This document shows positions 45,284-54,481 of a stretch of 64,000 nt of DNA, piece by piece. The translations under genes and the position numbers were made by a program. This DNA comes from Acidobacteriota bacterium (GTDB lineage Bacteria > Acidobacteriota > Blastocatellia > Pyrinomonadales > Pyrinomonadaceae): positions 930,001 through 994,000 of the forward strand of contig JADKBM010000011.1 in assembly GCA_016715115.1 (NCBI GenBank). Direction: 5' to 3'. Numbering within the stretch: position 1 is the stretch's first letter; the number at the start of each line of letters is the position of its first letter. The notes beneath the pieces were generated by a model that saw nothing but the letters and a program-made list of their open reading frames with translations, ran no database searches and was not told the origin of the DNA.

Positions 45284-45828
45284 AGGAAACGAAAGGACAA
45301 AAGACGGTCTTCCTCGACCGCGACGGGACGCTCATTCAGGAAGTGAACTTTCTTCACCGCCTCGAAGACCTGAGCTTTTTCGACTACACGGACGAGGCCG
45401 TGCGCAGGCTCAAACAAGCCGGTTTTTTGGTCGTCATCGTGACGAACCAGTCAGGCATCGGGCGCGGCATTTACACGGCCGACGATATGCACGCGATTCA
45501 CGACCGAATACAGGACGAGTTGTCCGAAAAGCTCGACGCATTCTATTTTTGCCCCCATTTGCCCGACGCCGGCTGCGCCTGCCGCAAACCGCAACTCGGA
45601 ATGATCGAGCAAGCCGCGACCGAATTCGCGATCGATCTGGCAAACTCGTGGATGGTTGGCGACAAACTGCTAGACGTGCAACTCGGATTCAATGCCGGGA
45701 TACGGACGGCGATGGTCAAGACCGGTTACGGAATCGTTCACGGCGCCGATCTTGAGCGTGAACCCGACATAATTGCCGAAAACCTGCTTGAGGTGGTGGC
45801 GTTTATACTCGAATCAGACCGCGACTGA
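45280..45828 (+). CDS. gmhB: D-glycero-D-manno-heptose 1,7-bisphosphate phosphatase
   Basis: 182 residues from ATG 45280. HAD-superfamily motif FLDRDGTL, VVIVTNQSGIGRG, zinc site CPHLPDAGCACRKP (CxH...CxC), and WMVGDKLLDVQ. Removes the C7 phosphate during ADP-heptose precursor synthesis. The start overlaps the heptosyltransferase stop (ATGA). The 3' end overlaps the convergent histidine kinase by 15 bases. Confidence 0.92.
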   Translation: MKETKGQKTVFLDRDGTLIQEVNFLHRLEDLSFFDYTDEAVRRLKQAGFLVVIVTNQSGIGRGIYTADDMHAIHDRIQDELSEKLDAFYFCPHLPDAGCACRKPQLGMIEQAATEFAIDLANSWMVGDKLLDVQLGFNAGIRTAMVKTGYGIVHGADLEREPDIIAENLLEVVAFILESDRD

Positions 45829-47322
45829 GCGAACCGACGCGAGCGGGAGGTTCACCCGAAACGTCGCACCGCGACCTTCGCCGGCGCTTTCGACGCTCAC
45901 CGTTCCGCCGTGCATCTCGGTCAGATACCGAACGATCGCGAGCCCGAGCCCGAGCCCTCCGGCCTGCCCTGTACCGATCCGATCCTGCCGAAATCGCTCG
46001 AACGCGTACGGCAGGAATTCGGGTTTGATCCCGATTCCCGTATCCTTGACCTCGATCGAAAGCCGCCCGTCTTCCGCGTTCATCGCGACATCGATCCGGC
46101 CGCCTTCCGGTGTGAATTTCACCGCGTTCGCGAGGAGATTCCACAATACTTGCTGCAATCGATTGGGATCGCCGTCGATCCGGCAGTTCTTCGCCGCGTC
46201 CGCGATCTCGACGCTGAGCGCGACCCGCTTTTGTTCGGCCGCCGGTTTGACCGTCTCGATCGCGCTGCGCACGAGCTCGGCCGGATTGACACTTACCGTC
46301 TCAAGCGTCAACTTTCCGGAGATTATTCGAGCGACGTCCAGCAGGTCCTTGATCAGGCGGCTTTGATTCTCGGCACCGTTGATGATCGTATTTATCGCTT
46401 TCTCGTGCGTTTTCTTGTCAACCTCGCCGGTCTTGAGGATCTGCGCCCAGCCGAGGATCGAATTGAGCGGAGTTCGAAGTTCGTGCGAGATCATCGCCAT
46501 AAACTCATCGCGCTGGCGATTCGCGATCTCCGCTTCGTGGCGCGCGCCTTTTTCGTTTGAAAGCAGAAGTTCGCGTTCCGCGGCGTTCTTGAGCAGTTCG
46601 ACATTCGCCTGCTGCAATTCGTCGGTGCGCTCTTCGACGCGCAGTTCAAGACCGGCGTTCACTTCCCGCAGGGCGCGCTCCGCGCGGTTCCGCATCCGGA
46701 TTTCGAACAATACGACGAGGATCGCAAGTCCGAGCGTCGCAGTGCCGGCTGCCGTGCCGACGATCATGATCCAGTAATTGTTTTTGAGCGTGAGTTGGAG
46801 ATTGTCCTCACGGGTCTTCAGAAGCCTCAATTCCTCGGACTTCATTTCGTTGACCGTCGCCCGGATGCGGTCCATCAGGTCGCGTTCCTCGACCTTTTGC
46901 ATTTCCGCTACGGTGCGTTCGAGATCAAGCGTTCGGCGGTATGCGATGTAGCGCTCTGTATATCTGATCTTCTCGCGAACCCCGTGGTCAAGTTCCGAAA
47001 GCTGCTCGTCCTGCTGCGGACTGTCGCGAAAGAGATCGCGCAGTTCCTGGATCTTTTCAAGCGCGGAGCGCTTCCCGTTCTCGAACGGGCGGAGAAACTC
47101 GTCGTTCTTGGTGAGCAGAAAGCCGCGTCCGCCGGTCTCGATATCGATCGTGCCGGCGAGCGTCTCGTCGAGCCCGAGGAGGATCGATTGCGTTTTCTTC
47201 TCCCAGTTGATTGCCTGTTCGAGCGAAAGCGCATTCTGATGCGCGAGATAGCCGATCATCGCCAGCATCAGAAGCGCGAAGATCAATATCCACGGAAGTG
47301 TTTTTTCCAAAACGATTGACAT
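45814..47322 (-). CDS. CHASE3-domain sensor histidine kinase
   Basis: 502 residues. Helix at about 10-27, a CHASE3-type extracytoplasmic domain (TIDIETGGRGFLLTKNDEFL) to about 175, second helix about 185-207, coiled coil, then HisKA with ISHELRTP (about residue 279) and HATPase with NLLANAVKFTPEGG and GLGLGLAIV. No cognate response regulator is adjacent. Signal unknown. Confidence 0.9.
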   Translation of the reverse strand: MSIVLEKTLPWILIFALLMLAMIGYLAHQNALSLEQAINWEKKTQSILLGLDETLAGTIDIETGGRGFLLTKNDEFLRPFENGKRSALEKIQELRDLFRDSPQQDEQLSELDHGVREKIRYTERYIAYRRTLDLERTVAEMQKVEERDLMDRIRATVNEMKSEELRLLKTREDNLQLTLKNNYWIMIVGTAAGTATLGLAILVVLFEIRMRNRAERALREVNAGLELRVEERTDELQQANVELLKNAAERELLLSNEKGARHEAEIANRQRDEFMAMISHELRTPLNSILGWAQILKTGEVDKKTHEKAINTIINGAENQSRLIKDLLDVARIISGKLTLETVSVNPAELVRSAIETVKPAAEQKRVALSVEIADAAKNCRIDGDPNRLQQVLWNLLANAVKFTPEGGRIDVAMNAEDGRLSIEVKDTGIGIKPEFLPYAFERFRQDRIGTGQAGGLGLGLAIVRYLTEMHGGTVSVESAGEGRGATFRVNLPLASVRSVAV

Positions 47323-47352
47323 AATTGCTGAACCGTTTGGGGGAATCCGTCG

Positions 47353-47700
47353 TTAGTTGGTGCGTCCGTAATCGTCTTCGAGCCGGACAATGTCGTCTTC
47401 GCCGAAATAATCTCCGGTTTGCGCTTCGATGAATACGAGAAGATCTGCCGCAGGGTTCTCAACCCGGTGGGCCGCGCCGACCGGGATGTCGATGCTCTCG
47501 CCCGATCGGACTAGAATTTCGTTGCCGTTTAGTGTTACTTTAGCAGTGCCGCGGACGACGAACCAATGCTCGGAACGCCGCGCGTGTTTTTGATAGCTCA
47601 GGCGCTTTTCCGGCAAAACTTCTATACGCTTAACTTTGAACCCGTCGCCTTCGTCGAGGATCGTGTAACTTCCCCAGGGGCGTTGGTCGGAATTATTCAT
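47353..47700 (-). CDS. Mannose-6-phosphate isomerase type cupin
   Basis: 115 residues from ATG 47700. A single cupin fold: RPWGSY near the N-terminus, LSYQKHARRSEHWFVVRG, then SIDIPVGAAHRVEN, matching the C-terminal phosphomannose isomerase domain of bifunctional ManC/AlgA proteins. Here it stands alone. Possibly isomerises fructose-6-phosphate to mannose-6-phosphate for envelope sugars. Upstream in-frame codons to 47739 probably are not translated. Confidence 0.85.
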   Translation of the reverse strand: MNNSDQRPWGSYTILDEGDGFKVKRIEVLPEKRLSYQKHARRSEHWFVVRGTAKVTLNGNEILVRSGESIDIPVGAAHRVENPAADLLVFIEAQTGDYFGEDDIVRLEDDYGRTN

Positions 47701-47766
47701 AACTAAACATTTATCAGTCAACGCGGTTTGCATTGTCAAATCAGCGTCACTCGAGAGGGCGAAACA

Positions 47767-49500
47767 ATGTTCGACGAAGCAACAAGCTGGCTGACGGAAG
47801 GCAAAATGACGCGCAAGCTTCAGAATCTCATCATCGGCCGGTTGCTGGCGACTTTTCTGCTGCTCGTCGCGAGCTGGGTTTGGAACAGCGGCCGTTTGAA
47901 ATTGTCCTTCGACGAGTTTCCGCGCGGGCTCTTTTTCGTCTTCCTGATCTCGGTCGGCCTGACGATCGTGTATTTTTTCGTCCTTCGGATGAGCCAGAAC
48001 TACCGCTGGCAGGTGCGGGTTCAGTTTTTTCTCGATTCCCTTTTGATCACCTGGCTTGTCTGGCGCACCGGCGATCTGACTTCGCCGTACATAATGCTCT
48101 ACATCGTCCTCATCAGCGTCGCCGGCTTTTTCCTGTCGTCGATGGAGACGATCTTTTCGGCCGTTTGGTGCGTCCTGCTTTTCACGTTTCTTTCGATCCT
48201 GACGACTAACGAGATTTTGTCGACGTTCGGCGCGACGCCCGAGACGCGTCGCGCGATCCAGATCATAAGCTTCAATGACATCGCATTCTTGCTCGTCGGG
48301 CTGCTCGCGTCGAGATTATCGGACCGCCAGGCTTCCGGTGAAAAACTCCTCGAGGCCAAGCAGTCGCTGGCAAAACTCCAGGTTCAGCACGAACGGATAA
48401 TTGAATCGATTCGTTCCGGTCTGATCACGACCGACCTCGAGGGTCGAATCTTCACATTCAACGCGGCGGCGGCCGAGATCACGGGCTTTTCCTCGGAAAA
48501 GGTGATCGGCAGTTCGATCAGAGAACTCCTCGGCGACATCGACGCGCAGATCTCTACGTCGATCGATCAGGTTGATCCGCTCGAACACCCGTCCCGATTT
48601 GAGACCGATCTAACGACGCCGGACGGATTGTTCGTCCGGATCGGCTATACGATCACGCCGCTGATCAGCGAAACCGGCGAGAAGCCCGGTCTGATCATCA
48701 CGTTCCAGGATTTGACCGAGATCCGGAGAATGGAGGAGAGCGTGCGGCGAAAGGACCGGCTCGCGGCCGTCGGACGCGTCGCCGCCGGACTCGCGCACGA
48801 GATCCGCAATCCGCTCGGCGCGATGCGCGGCGCGATCCAGGTGATGCAGATCAACACGCCGCCTGAATCGTCCAACGCGAGCCTGATGGAGATCATCCTG
48901 CGCGAATCGGACCGCCTCAACAAGATCATCACGAATTTCCTGACCTACGCACGGCCCCGGGTGAACAACTTCTCGGAGGTCGATGTCCGGGCAGCGATCG
49001 AAGAGACGTTTCTGCTCCTGAAACACTCCCCGGATGTGAAGGACGGTCACCGGCTCGTTTACGTCCCGCCGGCCGAACCGATCAAGATCTCCGCCGACCC
49101 GACGCAGCTCAAGCAGATCTTCTGGAACCTGTCGCGAAATGCGTTGAACGCGATGCCCGACGGCGGCGATTTGACGGTGACGAGCGAACGATCGTCGAAC
49201 GACCGGGTTCGGATCGTTTTTTCGGATACGGGCTGCGGGATGACTCCCGAACAGGTCGAAAAGCTCTTCGAGCCGTTTGCCGAATCGACGACCGGCGGCA
49301 CCGGGCTCGGACTCTCGATCGTTTATCAGATCGTTCGCGATCATAACGGCACGATCAACGTCCGCAGCCGCGAGAATGAAGGAACGTCGATCACCGTTGA
49401 AATTCCGACCGAACCGGAGCGTCAAGCGACGCCGGGCGGCGAAAACGATCGCGAATACAAATCGTCAAGACTTCAGGGCTTTTTGAATATCAAGGAATGA
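47767..49500 (+). CDS. pilS: PilS-like sensor histidine kinase
   Basis: 577 residues from ATG 47767 (AGAGGG seven bases upstream). About six membrane helices (residues 20-180), a PAS domain (about 200-310, LITTDLEGRIFTFNAAAAEI), HisKA with AAGLAHEIRNPLG (His about 343), and an HATPase with NALNAMPDGG and TGLGLSIV. This is the PilS architecture, which senses pilin subunits in the membrane in Pseudomonas. It precedes a PilR-like activator and pilA genes, supporting the assignment. Confidence 0.85.
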   Translation: MFDEATSWLTEGKMTRKLQNLIIGRLLATFLLLVASWVWNSGRLKLSFDEFPRGLFFVFLISVGLTIVYFFVLRMSQNYRWQVRVQFFLDSLLITWLVWRTGDLTSPYIMLYIVLISVAGFFLSSMETIFSAVWCVLLFTFLSILTTNEILSTFGATPETRRAIQIISFNDIAFLLVGLLASRLSDRQASGEKLLEAKQSLAKLQVQHERIIESIRSGLITTDLEGRIFTFNAAAAEITGFSSEKVIGSSIRELLGDIDAQISTSIDQVDPLEHPSRFETDLTTPDGLFVRIGYTITPLISETGEKPGLIITFQDLTEIRRMEESVRRKDRLAAVGRVAAGLAHEIRNPLGAMRGAIQVMQINTPPESSNASLMEIILRESDRLNKIITNFLTYARPRVNNFSEVDVRAAIEETFLLLKHSPDVKDGHRLVYVPPAEPIKISADPTQLKQIFWNLSRNALNAMPDGGDLTVTSERSSNDRVRIVFSDTGCGMTPEQVEKLFEPFAESTTGGTGLGLSIVYQIVRDHNGTINVRSRENEGTSITVEIPTEPERQATPGGENDREYKSSRLQGFLNIKE

Positions 49501-49638
49501 CATTAATCGCCGGATCGGACGACGAATAATATTCTTTCTTGATAATGACGCGCGTTTTCTGTCAAAATAATCGTACGGCTTTTGCCGCGACCGTTCTTCC
49601 AATCCCGCGCAGGCAATAAACACAACCTGGAACTTCCT

Positions 49639-51036
49639 ATGGCAAATCTCTTGATCGTCGATGATGAGCAAAGCTACAGACAGCTTTTGAAGCTGGTATT
49701 TGAGGGCGACGGCCACAACATCCGAACTGCGATGAACGGGCGCGAAGCCTTGTTTATGCTGGAGGATGAGGCCGCCGACGTTATCATTTCGGACGTCAAG
49801 ATGCCCGATATGGACGGCATCGAACTGCTCAACGCCGTTCGCGAGTCGGTTCCGGATGTCGGATTCGTCCTGATGACGGCCTTTGCGACCGTCGACACCG
49901 CGCGCGAAGCGTTCAAACTCGGCGCCGATGATTTCATTCAAAAGCCGTTCGATGTCGAAGAGCTGAAAGTGATCGTCAAGAAGGCGTTCGAGAAACAGGC
50001 TCTGATCCACGAAAACCGCGCCTTCAAGCGGGCCCAGCGCGAGCGCGGTTCGGTTCGCAACATCATCGGCACATCGGACAAGATGCAGGCGGTCTATCAG
50101 ATGATCGAGACCGTCGCCGAGGTTCAATCGACGGTGCTCGTCACCGGCGAGAGCGGAACCGGAAAAGAACTCGTCGCGCGGGCGATCCACGACCTCAGCC
50201 CGCGGGCCGAAAAGCCCTTCGTTTCGATCAACTGCGGCGCGTTCACGGAAACACTGCTCGAATCGGAACTGTTCGGATACGTGAAAGGCTCCTTCACGGG
50301 CGCGAACACCAACCGCAAGGGGTTATTCGAAGCGGCGCATCGCGGCACGATCTTTCTCGACGAGATCGGCGAAATGTCGCCGGCGATGCAGGTCAAACTG
50401 CTCCGCGTTCTGCAGGAGCGGCGCGTCCGCCCTGTCGGCGCGCACGAAGAATTCTCGATCGACGCGCGCGTAATCGCGGCGACCAATCGCGATCTCAAGC
50501 AGATGTCGAACGATGGCACCTTCCGCGAAGATCTCTTTTACCGCATTTCGGTGATTCCGATCAGTCTGCCGCCGCTGCGTGACAGAAAGGAAGACATCTC
50601 CGAACTCATCGAGCATTTCGTCAACAAGTTTTGCGATCAGACCGGCAAGAGTTTGACGATCTCGCCGAAAACGGTCTCGCTGCTCGAGAATTACGCCTGG
50701 CACGGGAACGTCCGCGAACTCGAACACACGATCGAACGCGCGGTTGCACTCGAACGCGGCGAGGAGATCCAGCCAGAGCGTTTGCCGGAGCACATCACGA
50801 ATTACAATCCCGCGAGGATCAACGCCGAATTCGACTTGCCGGACGAAGGCATCAATCTCACGACCCATCTCGACAACCTCGAAAAGACCTACGTCGTCGA
50901 GGCCCTCAAGCGCACCGGCGGGAATCAAACCAAGGCCGCGGACCTCCTCCGTATGCAGGTCCGTTCGTTGCGGCATCTTCTGGACAAACACGAGATCAGA
51001 TCGCTTTCCGCGCAGATGCGGAGTTCGAACGACTGA
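49639..51036 (+). CDS. pilR: PilR-like NtrC-family response regulator
   Basis: 465 residues. Receiver domain (MANLLIVDDEQS, phospho-acceptor Asp in IISDVKMPDMDG), AAA+ sigma-54 activation domain with Walker A GESGTGKE, GSFTGA (a GAFTGA-loop variant), FLDEIGEM, and a C-terminal Fis-type HTH (NQTKAADLLRMQVRSLRHLL). Activates sigma-54 promoters on phosphorylation. Four -24/-12 promoters are visible at pilin genes in this window. Confidence 0.9.
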   Translation: MANLLIVDDEQSYRQLLKLVFEGDGHNIRTAMNGREALFMLEDEAADVIISDVKMPDMDGIELLNAVRESVPDVGFVLMTAFATVDTAREAFKLGADDFIQKPFDVEELKVIVKKAFEKQALIHENRAFKRAQRERGSVRNIIGTSDKMQAVYQMIETVAEVQSTVLVTGESGTGKELVARAIHDLSPRAEKPFVSINCGAFTETLLESELFGYVKGSFTGANTNRKGLFEAAHRGTIFLDEIGEMSPAMQVKLLRVLQERRVRPVGAHEEFSIDARVIAATNRDLKQMSNDGTFREDLFYRISVIPISLPPLRDRKEDISELIEHFVNKFCDQTGKSLTISPKTVSLLENYAWHGNVRELEHTIERAVALERGEEIQPERLPEHITNYNPARINAEFDLPDEGINLTTHLDNLEKTYVVEALKRTGGNQTKAADLLRMQVRSLRHLLDKHEIRSLSAQMRSSND

Positions 51037-51208
51037 TTATTCGAGGCTTCAGAATCGAATCCAGTGACTCGCATTGTCATTTCTGTGCTGACACTTTCTC
51101 GTTCCTGCCGTTAGTTTGGTGTTCCGTGTCGGGATGGCTTCAATGGGCGATCCCGCTAACTACCGTTTTTGCAATACTTAATCTCCCGTTTTCATCAGTT
51201 GGCATCTT

Positions 51209-51224
51209 TGGCACGTTTTTTGCC
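51209..51224 (+). promoter_or_regulatory. Sigma-54 promoter of pilA1
   Basis: TGGCAC-GTTTT-TTGCC with GG and GC spaced as in -24/-12 promoters. The pilA1 ATG lies 62 bases downstream, matching the 64-65-base spacing at the other two pilA genes. Confidence 0.75.
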
Positions 51225-51285
51225 GCGTTCGGCCCCGTCCACGAGGACGACTTAAAATTCAAAACACTGAAACTGGAGACTGTAA

Positions 51286-51777
51286 ATGAAAAACCAAAAA
51301 GGCTTCTCGCTCATCGAACTATTGATCGTCGTCGTGATCATCGGGATCATCGCCGCCATTGCCATCCCCAATCTGCTTGCCGCCCGTCGTTCAGCCAACG
51401 AAGGCTCGGCGCAGGCTTCGATCCGCACCGTTCACGGCGCGCAGATGACCTACCAATCGACCACCGGTTCGGGCAACTACGGCTCGATGACGGACCTCGG
51501 AACGCAAAATCTCGTCGATACTCAATTGGGCTCCGCGAGTCCGCAGAAGAGCGGCTACAACTTCAACAGCGTTAAGACGGATCGCACAACTACCGTTCCG
51601 GCGTCGTTCTCGGTCTACGCTTCACCGGTGGTTGGTGTTGGTCTAACACAGACCGGCAGCAAAGACTATTGCATCTCCACGGAAGGGGTGATGAAGGCTC
51701 GCGCGATGATACTACTTGATACCGATGAAGACGCCTGTCCTGAGAACTGGGGAAGTTTTGCGCCAACCGGCAACTAG
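51286..51777 (+). CDS. pilA: Type IV major pilin PilA, paralogue 1
   Basis: 163 residues. Short leader MKNQKG is cleaved before FSLIELLIVVVIIGIIAAIA with Glu5; the following NLLAARRSANEGSAQAS helix is shared by all three paralogues. The C-terminal region has two Cys (KDYCIS, EDACPE) that could form the D-region disulfide and is the most variable part. GGAGA precedes the ATG. It has its own sigma-54 promoter and terminator and is the most diverged of the three. Confidence 0.95.
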   Translation: MKNQKGFSLIELLIVVVIIGIIAAIAIPNLLAARRSANEGSAQASIRTVHGAQMTYQSTTGSGNYGSMTDLGTQNLVDTQLGSASPQKSGYNFNSVKTDRTTTVPASFSVYASPVVGVGLTQTGSKDYCISTEGVMKARAMILLDTDEDACPENWGSFAPTGN

Positions 51778-51801
51778 CACAACGAACAGTTGGAGACTTT
51801 A

Positions 51802-51842
51802 AGATCGGCGGCATCGTATCGGATGCCGCCGATCTCGTTTTT
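51802..51842 (+). terminator. Terminator after pilA1
   Basis: A perfect 14-bp stem (51802-51815 with 51822-51835; AGATCGGCGGCATC type), six-base loop and following T run. Confidence 0.9.
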
Positions 51843-52699
51843 GAGTGGTGATGCGGCTTCTGTTATGCACTTCATTACAGATGCGCCAATTGCGGACCGA
51901 TTACGATACGCGCCCAAGGCCGCTCGCCATAGCGGATAGCGGTAGAGCCGTAGCGCGAACTACGGTGAACGACGATATGGCTCGACGTGTGGCGCTATTT
52001 ACGATAGCTCGGGACATACTTCGGCCAATCCCCGGAACACGGTGCCTCTATGTAACGATAGCTCGGGGCGCTGTCGATTGAATGCTTCCGCTCACGACGC
52101 AAAGGATTCTCGTGTCGGGTCGCCCGATCGGCCAAGACAAATTGAGTATCATCGATGCAGACGGGCCATGGTTTTCCTCGTGGCGGACACTTTGCGATTC
52201 GTATTTTGAGAATTGAGATCTGAAGGCGGTTTCAAACGACTAGCCACACCCGGCAATTCCCCAAGCGCTTCGGGTCTTTTTCGAAATCCGAGGGTTTCGA
52301 TTCCGAAGTATCCGGCTCATCAGGTTTTGCAAGCCAACGATAAGAACAGCGTTGATCTGAAATCTTGTAATCTTGGAGCCTTTCCGAAAAAGCCCTAAGA
52401 GAACTGAGCTTTCTTCTTCAAGCTCAGGAGCACGCGAACTTGCGATAGCGCCACGTGAAGAGGAGCGAAACGTGGTGTCCCGTCGCGCCGGCACTCAAAC
52501 CGTGTGCAACAGGCATAACTCTTTTGCGAATGCAGCAGGTGCGCGTGTTTCAGATGTTCGACGGAAACGTCCGCGGCTGACACTTGGGTTCCGCTTCGCT
52601 CCACGTGTTGCTATCGCACATTCGTGTGCTCCGCGCACTGAATCGATATTTCCGGCAGACTTCTTGAATCTTGGAATCCCGGAATCCCGCAATCTTGTC
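51843..52699. other. Long noncoding gap between pilA1 and pilA2
   Basis: About 850 bases without a credible gene on either strand: short frames lack SD sites and recognisable peptides. CGATAGCTCGGG occurs twice near 52000-52060. A short run of GGAATC-type units is seen at 52661-52690, akin to the arrays at 62-63 kb. The gap probably contains decayed or repeat-derived DNA. Confidence 0.6.
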
Positions 52700-52733
52700 A
52701 CAGTTTTTGTTATAGACCCTTCACAAAAACTGT
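52700..52733. promoter_or_regulatory. Inverted repeat upstream of pilA2, candidate activator site
   Basis: ACAGTTTTTGT (52700-52710) and its exact complement ACAAAAACTGT (52723-52733) flank a 12-base spacer. The right arm ends 112 bases before the sigma-54 site. A matching repeat lies at the same distance before pilA3, so it is a good candidate site for the PilR-like activator. Confidence 0.6.
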
Positions 52734-52844
52734 TACTTTCCGATTCCCATCCTCTTCATCGGCGAGCGCCTGACCAACTTAGCCGCACGCGTAACTAACG
52801 TACACACAGCATTTACACCCCCACTCAGGACACTTGATCGATCG

Positions 52845-52860
52845 TGGCACGCCCTTTGCA
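52845..52860 (+). promoter_or_regulatory. Sigma-54 promoter of pilA2
   Basis: TGGCAC-GCCCT-TTGCA, an exact -24/-12 element, 64 bases upstream of the pilA2 ATG. Confidence 0.82.
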
Positions 52861-52923
52861 CTAACCACTGCGACCTGAGAAAGGCAAAAGACTTAAACAC
52901 AAAACCAGGAGATTGTAATTAAA

Positions 52924-53412
52924 ATGAAAAACCAGAAAGGCTTCTCGCTCATCGAACTTTTGATCGTCGTCGTCATCATCGGCATTATCGCTGCTATCGC
53001 TATCCCGAACTTGCTGGCCGCCCGCCGTTCAGCCAACGAAGGATCGGCACAGGCTTCGGTCCGCACCGTTCACGGCGCGCAAATGACCTATCAGTCGACC
53101 ACCGGTTCGGGCAACTACGGAACGATGACTCAGCTCGGAACGGAAAACCTCGTTGACGCTCAGCTCGGCGCGGCTTCGCCCCAGAAGAGCGGCTACAACT
53201 TCAACAGCTTCGACACCGACCGCACCACGACGGTTGCCGCAAGCTTCACGCTCAGCGCTTCGCCGGTCGTCGCTGCGGGTTTGACCCAGACGGGCAGCAA
53301 AGACTACTGCATCGCGACGGAAGGCATCATCCGCACGAGAGCGGCTTCGGGACTCGTTGGTTCGGACGGCGGCTGCACGGCGGCTGCTTACGCGACCGCA
53401 ACGGGCAACTAA
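52924..53412 (+). CDS. pilA: Type IV major pilin PilA, paralogue 2
   Basis: 162 residues, nearly identical to paralogue 3 except the last about 25 residues and a few positions (TQLGTENL versus VQLGTENL, VVAAGL versus VVNAGL). Prepilin leader, Glu5 and the two C-terminal Cys (KDYCIA, DGGCTA) are intact. AGGAGA lies 11 bases before the ATG, and the leader sequence is also nearly the same as that of paralogue 3, indicating a tandem duplication that included the 5' UTR. Confidence 0.95.
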   Translation: MKNQKGFSLIELLIVVVIIGIIAAIAIPNLLAARRSANEGSAQASVRTVHGAQMTYQSTTGSGNYGTMTQLGTENLVDAQLGAASPQKSGYNFNSFDTDRTTTVAASFTLSASPVVAAGLTQTGSKDYCIATEGIIRTRAASGLVGSDGGCTAAAYATATGN

Positions 53413-53436
53413 TTCGCTACCGATCTCGCTTAAAAA

Positions 53437-53470
53437 GGCCCCGTCCCGAAATGGACGGGGCCTTTCTTTT
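53437..53470 (+). terminator. Terminator after pilA2
   Basis: GGCCCCGTCC (53437-53446) pairs with GGACGGGGCC (53453-53462), followed by TTTCTTTT. Confidence 0.9.
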
Positions 53471-53527
53471 CGTTCAAACGCGGACTCCTTTTTGTGGTTT
53501 CCGGTATGTTTGGACTCGGGTCGGTTC

Positions 53528-53562
53528 ACAATTTTTGTCATCCCGCGGATTACAAAAACTGT
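53528..53562. promoter_or_regulatory. Inverted repeat upstream of pilA3, candidate activator site
   Basis: ACAATTTTTGT (53528-53538) and ACAAAAACTGT (53552-53562) with a 13-base spacer, one mismatch between arms. The right arm ends 111 bases before the sigma-54 site, as at pilA2, while the DNA in between differs. Confidence 0.6.
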
Positions 53563-53672
53563 AATGTGCAGACGAACGCCCTGATCTCCGGAGCGATCAC
53601 GATTAGATCGCGGTCGGCATAACTCATTGAACGACAGTTGCTTACGAGACCTGCCCTGCTGCGCCGGCGTTG

Positions 53673-53688
53673 TGGTACGCGATTTGCA
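53673..53688 (+). promoter_or_regulatory. Sigma-54 promoter of pilA3
   Basis: TGGTAC-GCGAT-TTGCA fits the -24/-12 consensus with a T at a tolerated position; 65 bases before the ATG. Confidence 0.8.
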
Positions 53689-53752
53689 ATTACCCTTGCG
53701 ACCTGAGAAAGGTAACGGTACTTAACCACAAAACCAGGAGACTGTAATTAAA

Positions 53753-54241
53753 ATGAAAAACCAGAAAGGCTTCTCGCTCATCGAACTTTTGATCGTCGTC
53801 GTCATCATCGGCATTATCGCCGCTATCGCTATCCCGAACTTGCTGGCCGCCCGCCGTTCAGCCAACGAAGGATCGGCACAGGCTTCGGTCCGCACCGTCC
53901 ACGGCGCGCAAATGACCTATCAGTCGACCACCGGTTCGGGCAACTACGGAACGATGGTTCAGCTCGGAACCGAAAACCTTGTTGACGCTCAGCTCGGCGC
54001 GGCTTCGCCCCAGAAGAGCGGCTACAACTTCAACAGCTTCGACACCGACCGCACCACGACGGTTGCCGCAAGCTTCACGCTCAGCGCTTCGCCGGTCGTC
54101 AACGCGGGTTTGACCCAGACGGGCAGCAAAGACTACTGCATCGCGACGGAAGGCATCATCCGCACGAGAACGGCGACGGGACTCGCAGCTGCTGACGGTG
54201 ACTGCTCGGCCGCCAACTACGGAACCGCGACCGGCAACTAA
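53753..54241 (+). CDS. pilA: Type IV major pilin PilA, paralogue 3
   Basis: 162 residues with intact prepilin leader, Glu5 and C-terminal Cys pair (KDYCIA, DGDCSA). Almost identical to paralogue 2 in the first about 135 residues; the C-terminal tip (TATGLAAADGDCSAANYG) differs. Such near-identical copies could recombine to switch the exposed tip. Own sigma-54 promoter, upstream inverted repeat and terminator. Confidence 0.95.
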   Translation: MKNQKGFSLIELLIVVVIIGIIAAIAIPNLLAARRSANEGSAQASVRTVHGAQMTYQSTTGSGNYGTMVQLGTENLVDAQLGAASPQKSGYNFNSFDTDRTTTVAASFTLSASPVVNAGLTQTGSKDYCIATEGIIRTRTATGLAAADGDCSAANYGTATGN

Positions 54242-54265
54242 TCTTTTGCCGATCTCGCCATACGA

Positions 54266-54296
54266 GGCCCCGTCCGGATCCGGACGGGGCCTTTTC
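54266..54296 (+). terminator. Terminator after pilA3
   Basis: A 26-base perfect palindrome (54266-54291, GGCCCCGTCCGG type with central GATC) followed by TTTT. Confidence 0.88.
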
Positions 54297-54481
54297 CGTT
54301 TCGCCGCAGCGACGGTTTTCGCGCAAAGCCGCGGCGGAGACGTTAAACTGAAATCGAGCGAAAACTGCGCTCAACACAGAAAAATCCTGTTTTCAAATTC
54401 CAGCGATTGTGTTATCTTTTTAGAGGCTGTTCCGGCCAATTCTTATCCCGGCTCCAAATTCAATTTGAATCGATTTTCTGA

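Noticed and set aside
51845..52081. Short plus-strand frame after pilA1
   Set aside because: No SD, no recognisable peptide, and contains internally repeated CGATAGCTCGGG sequence.
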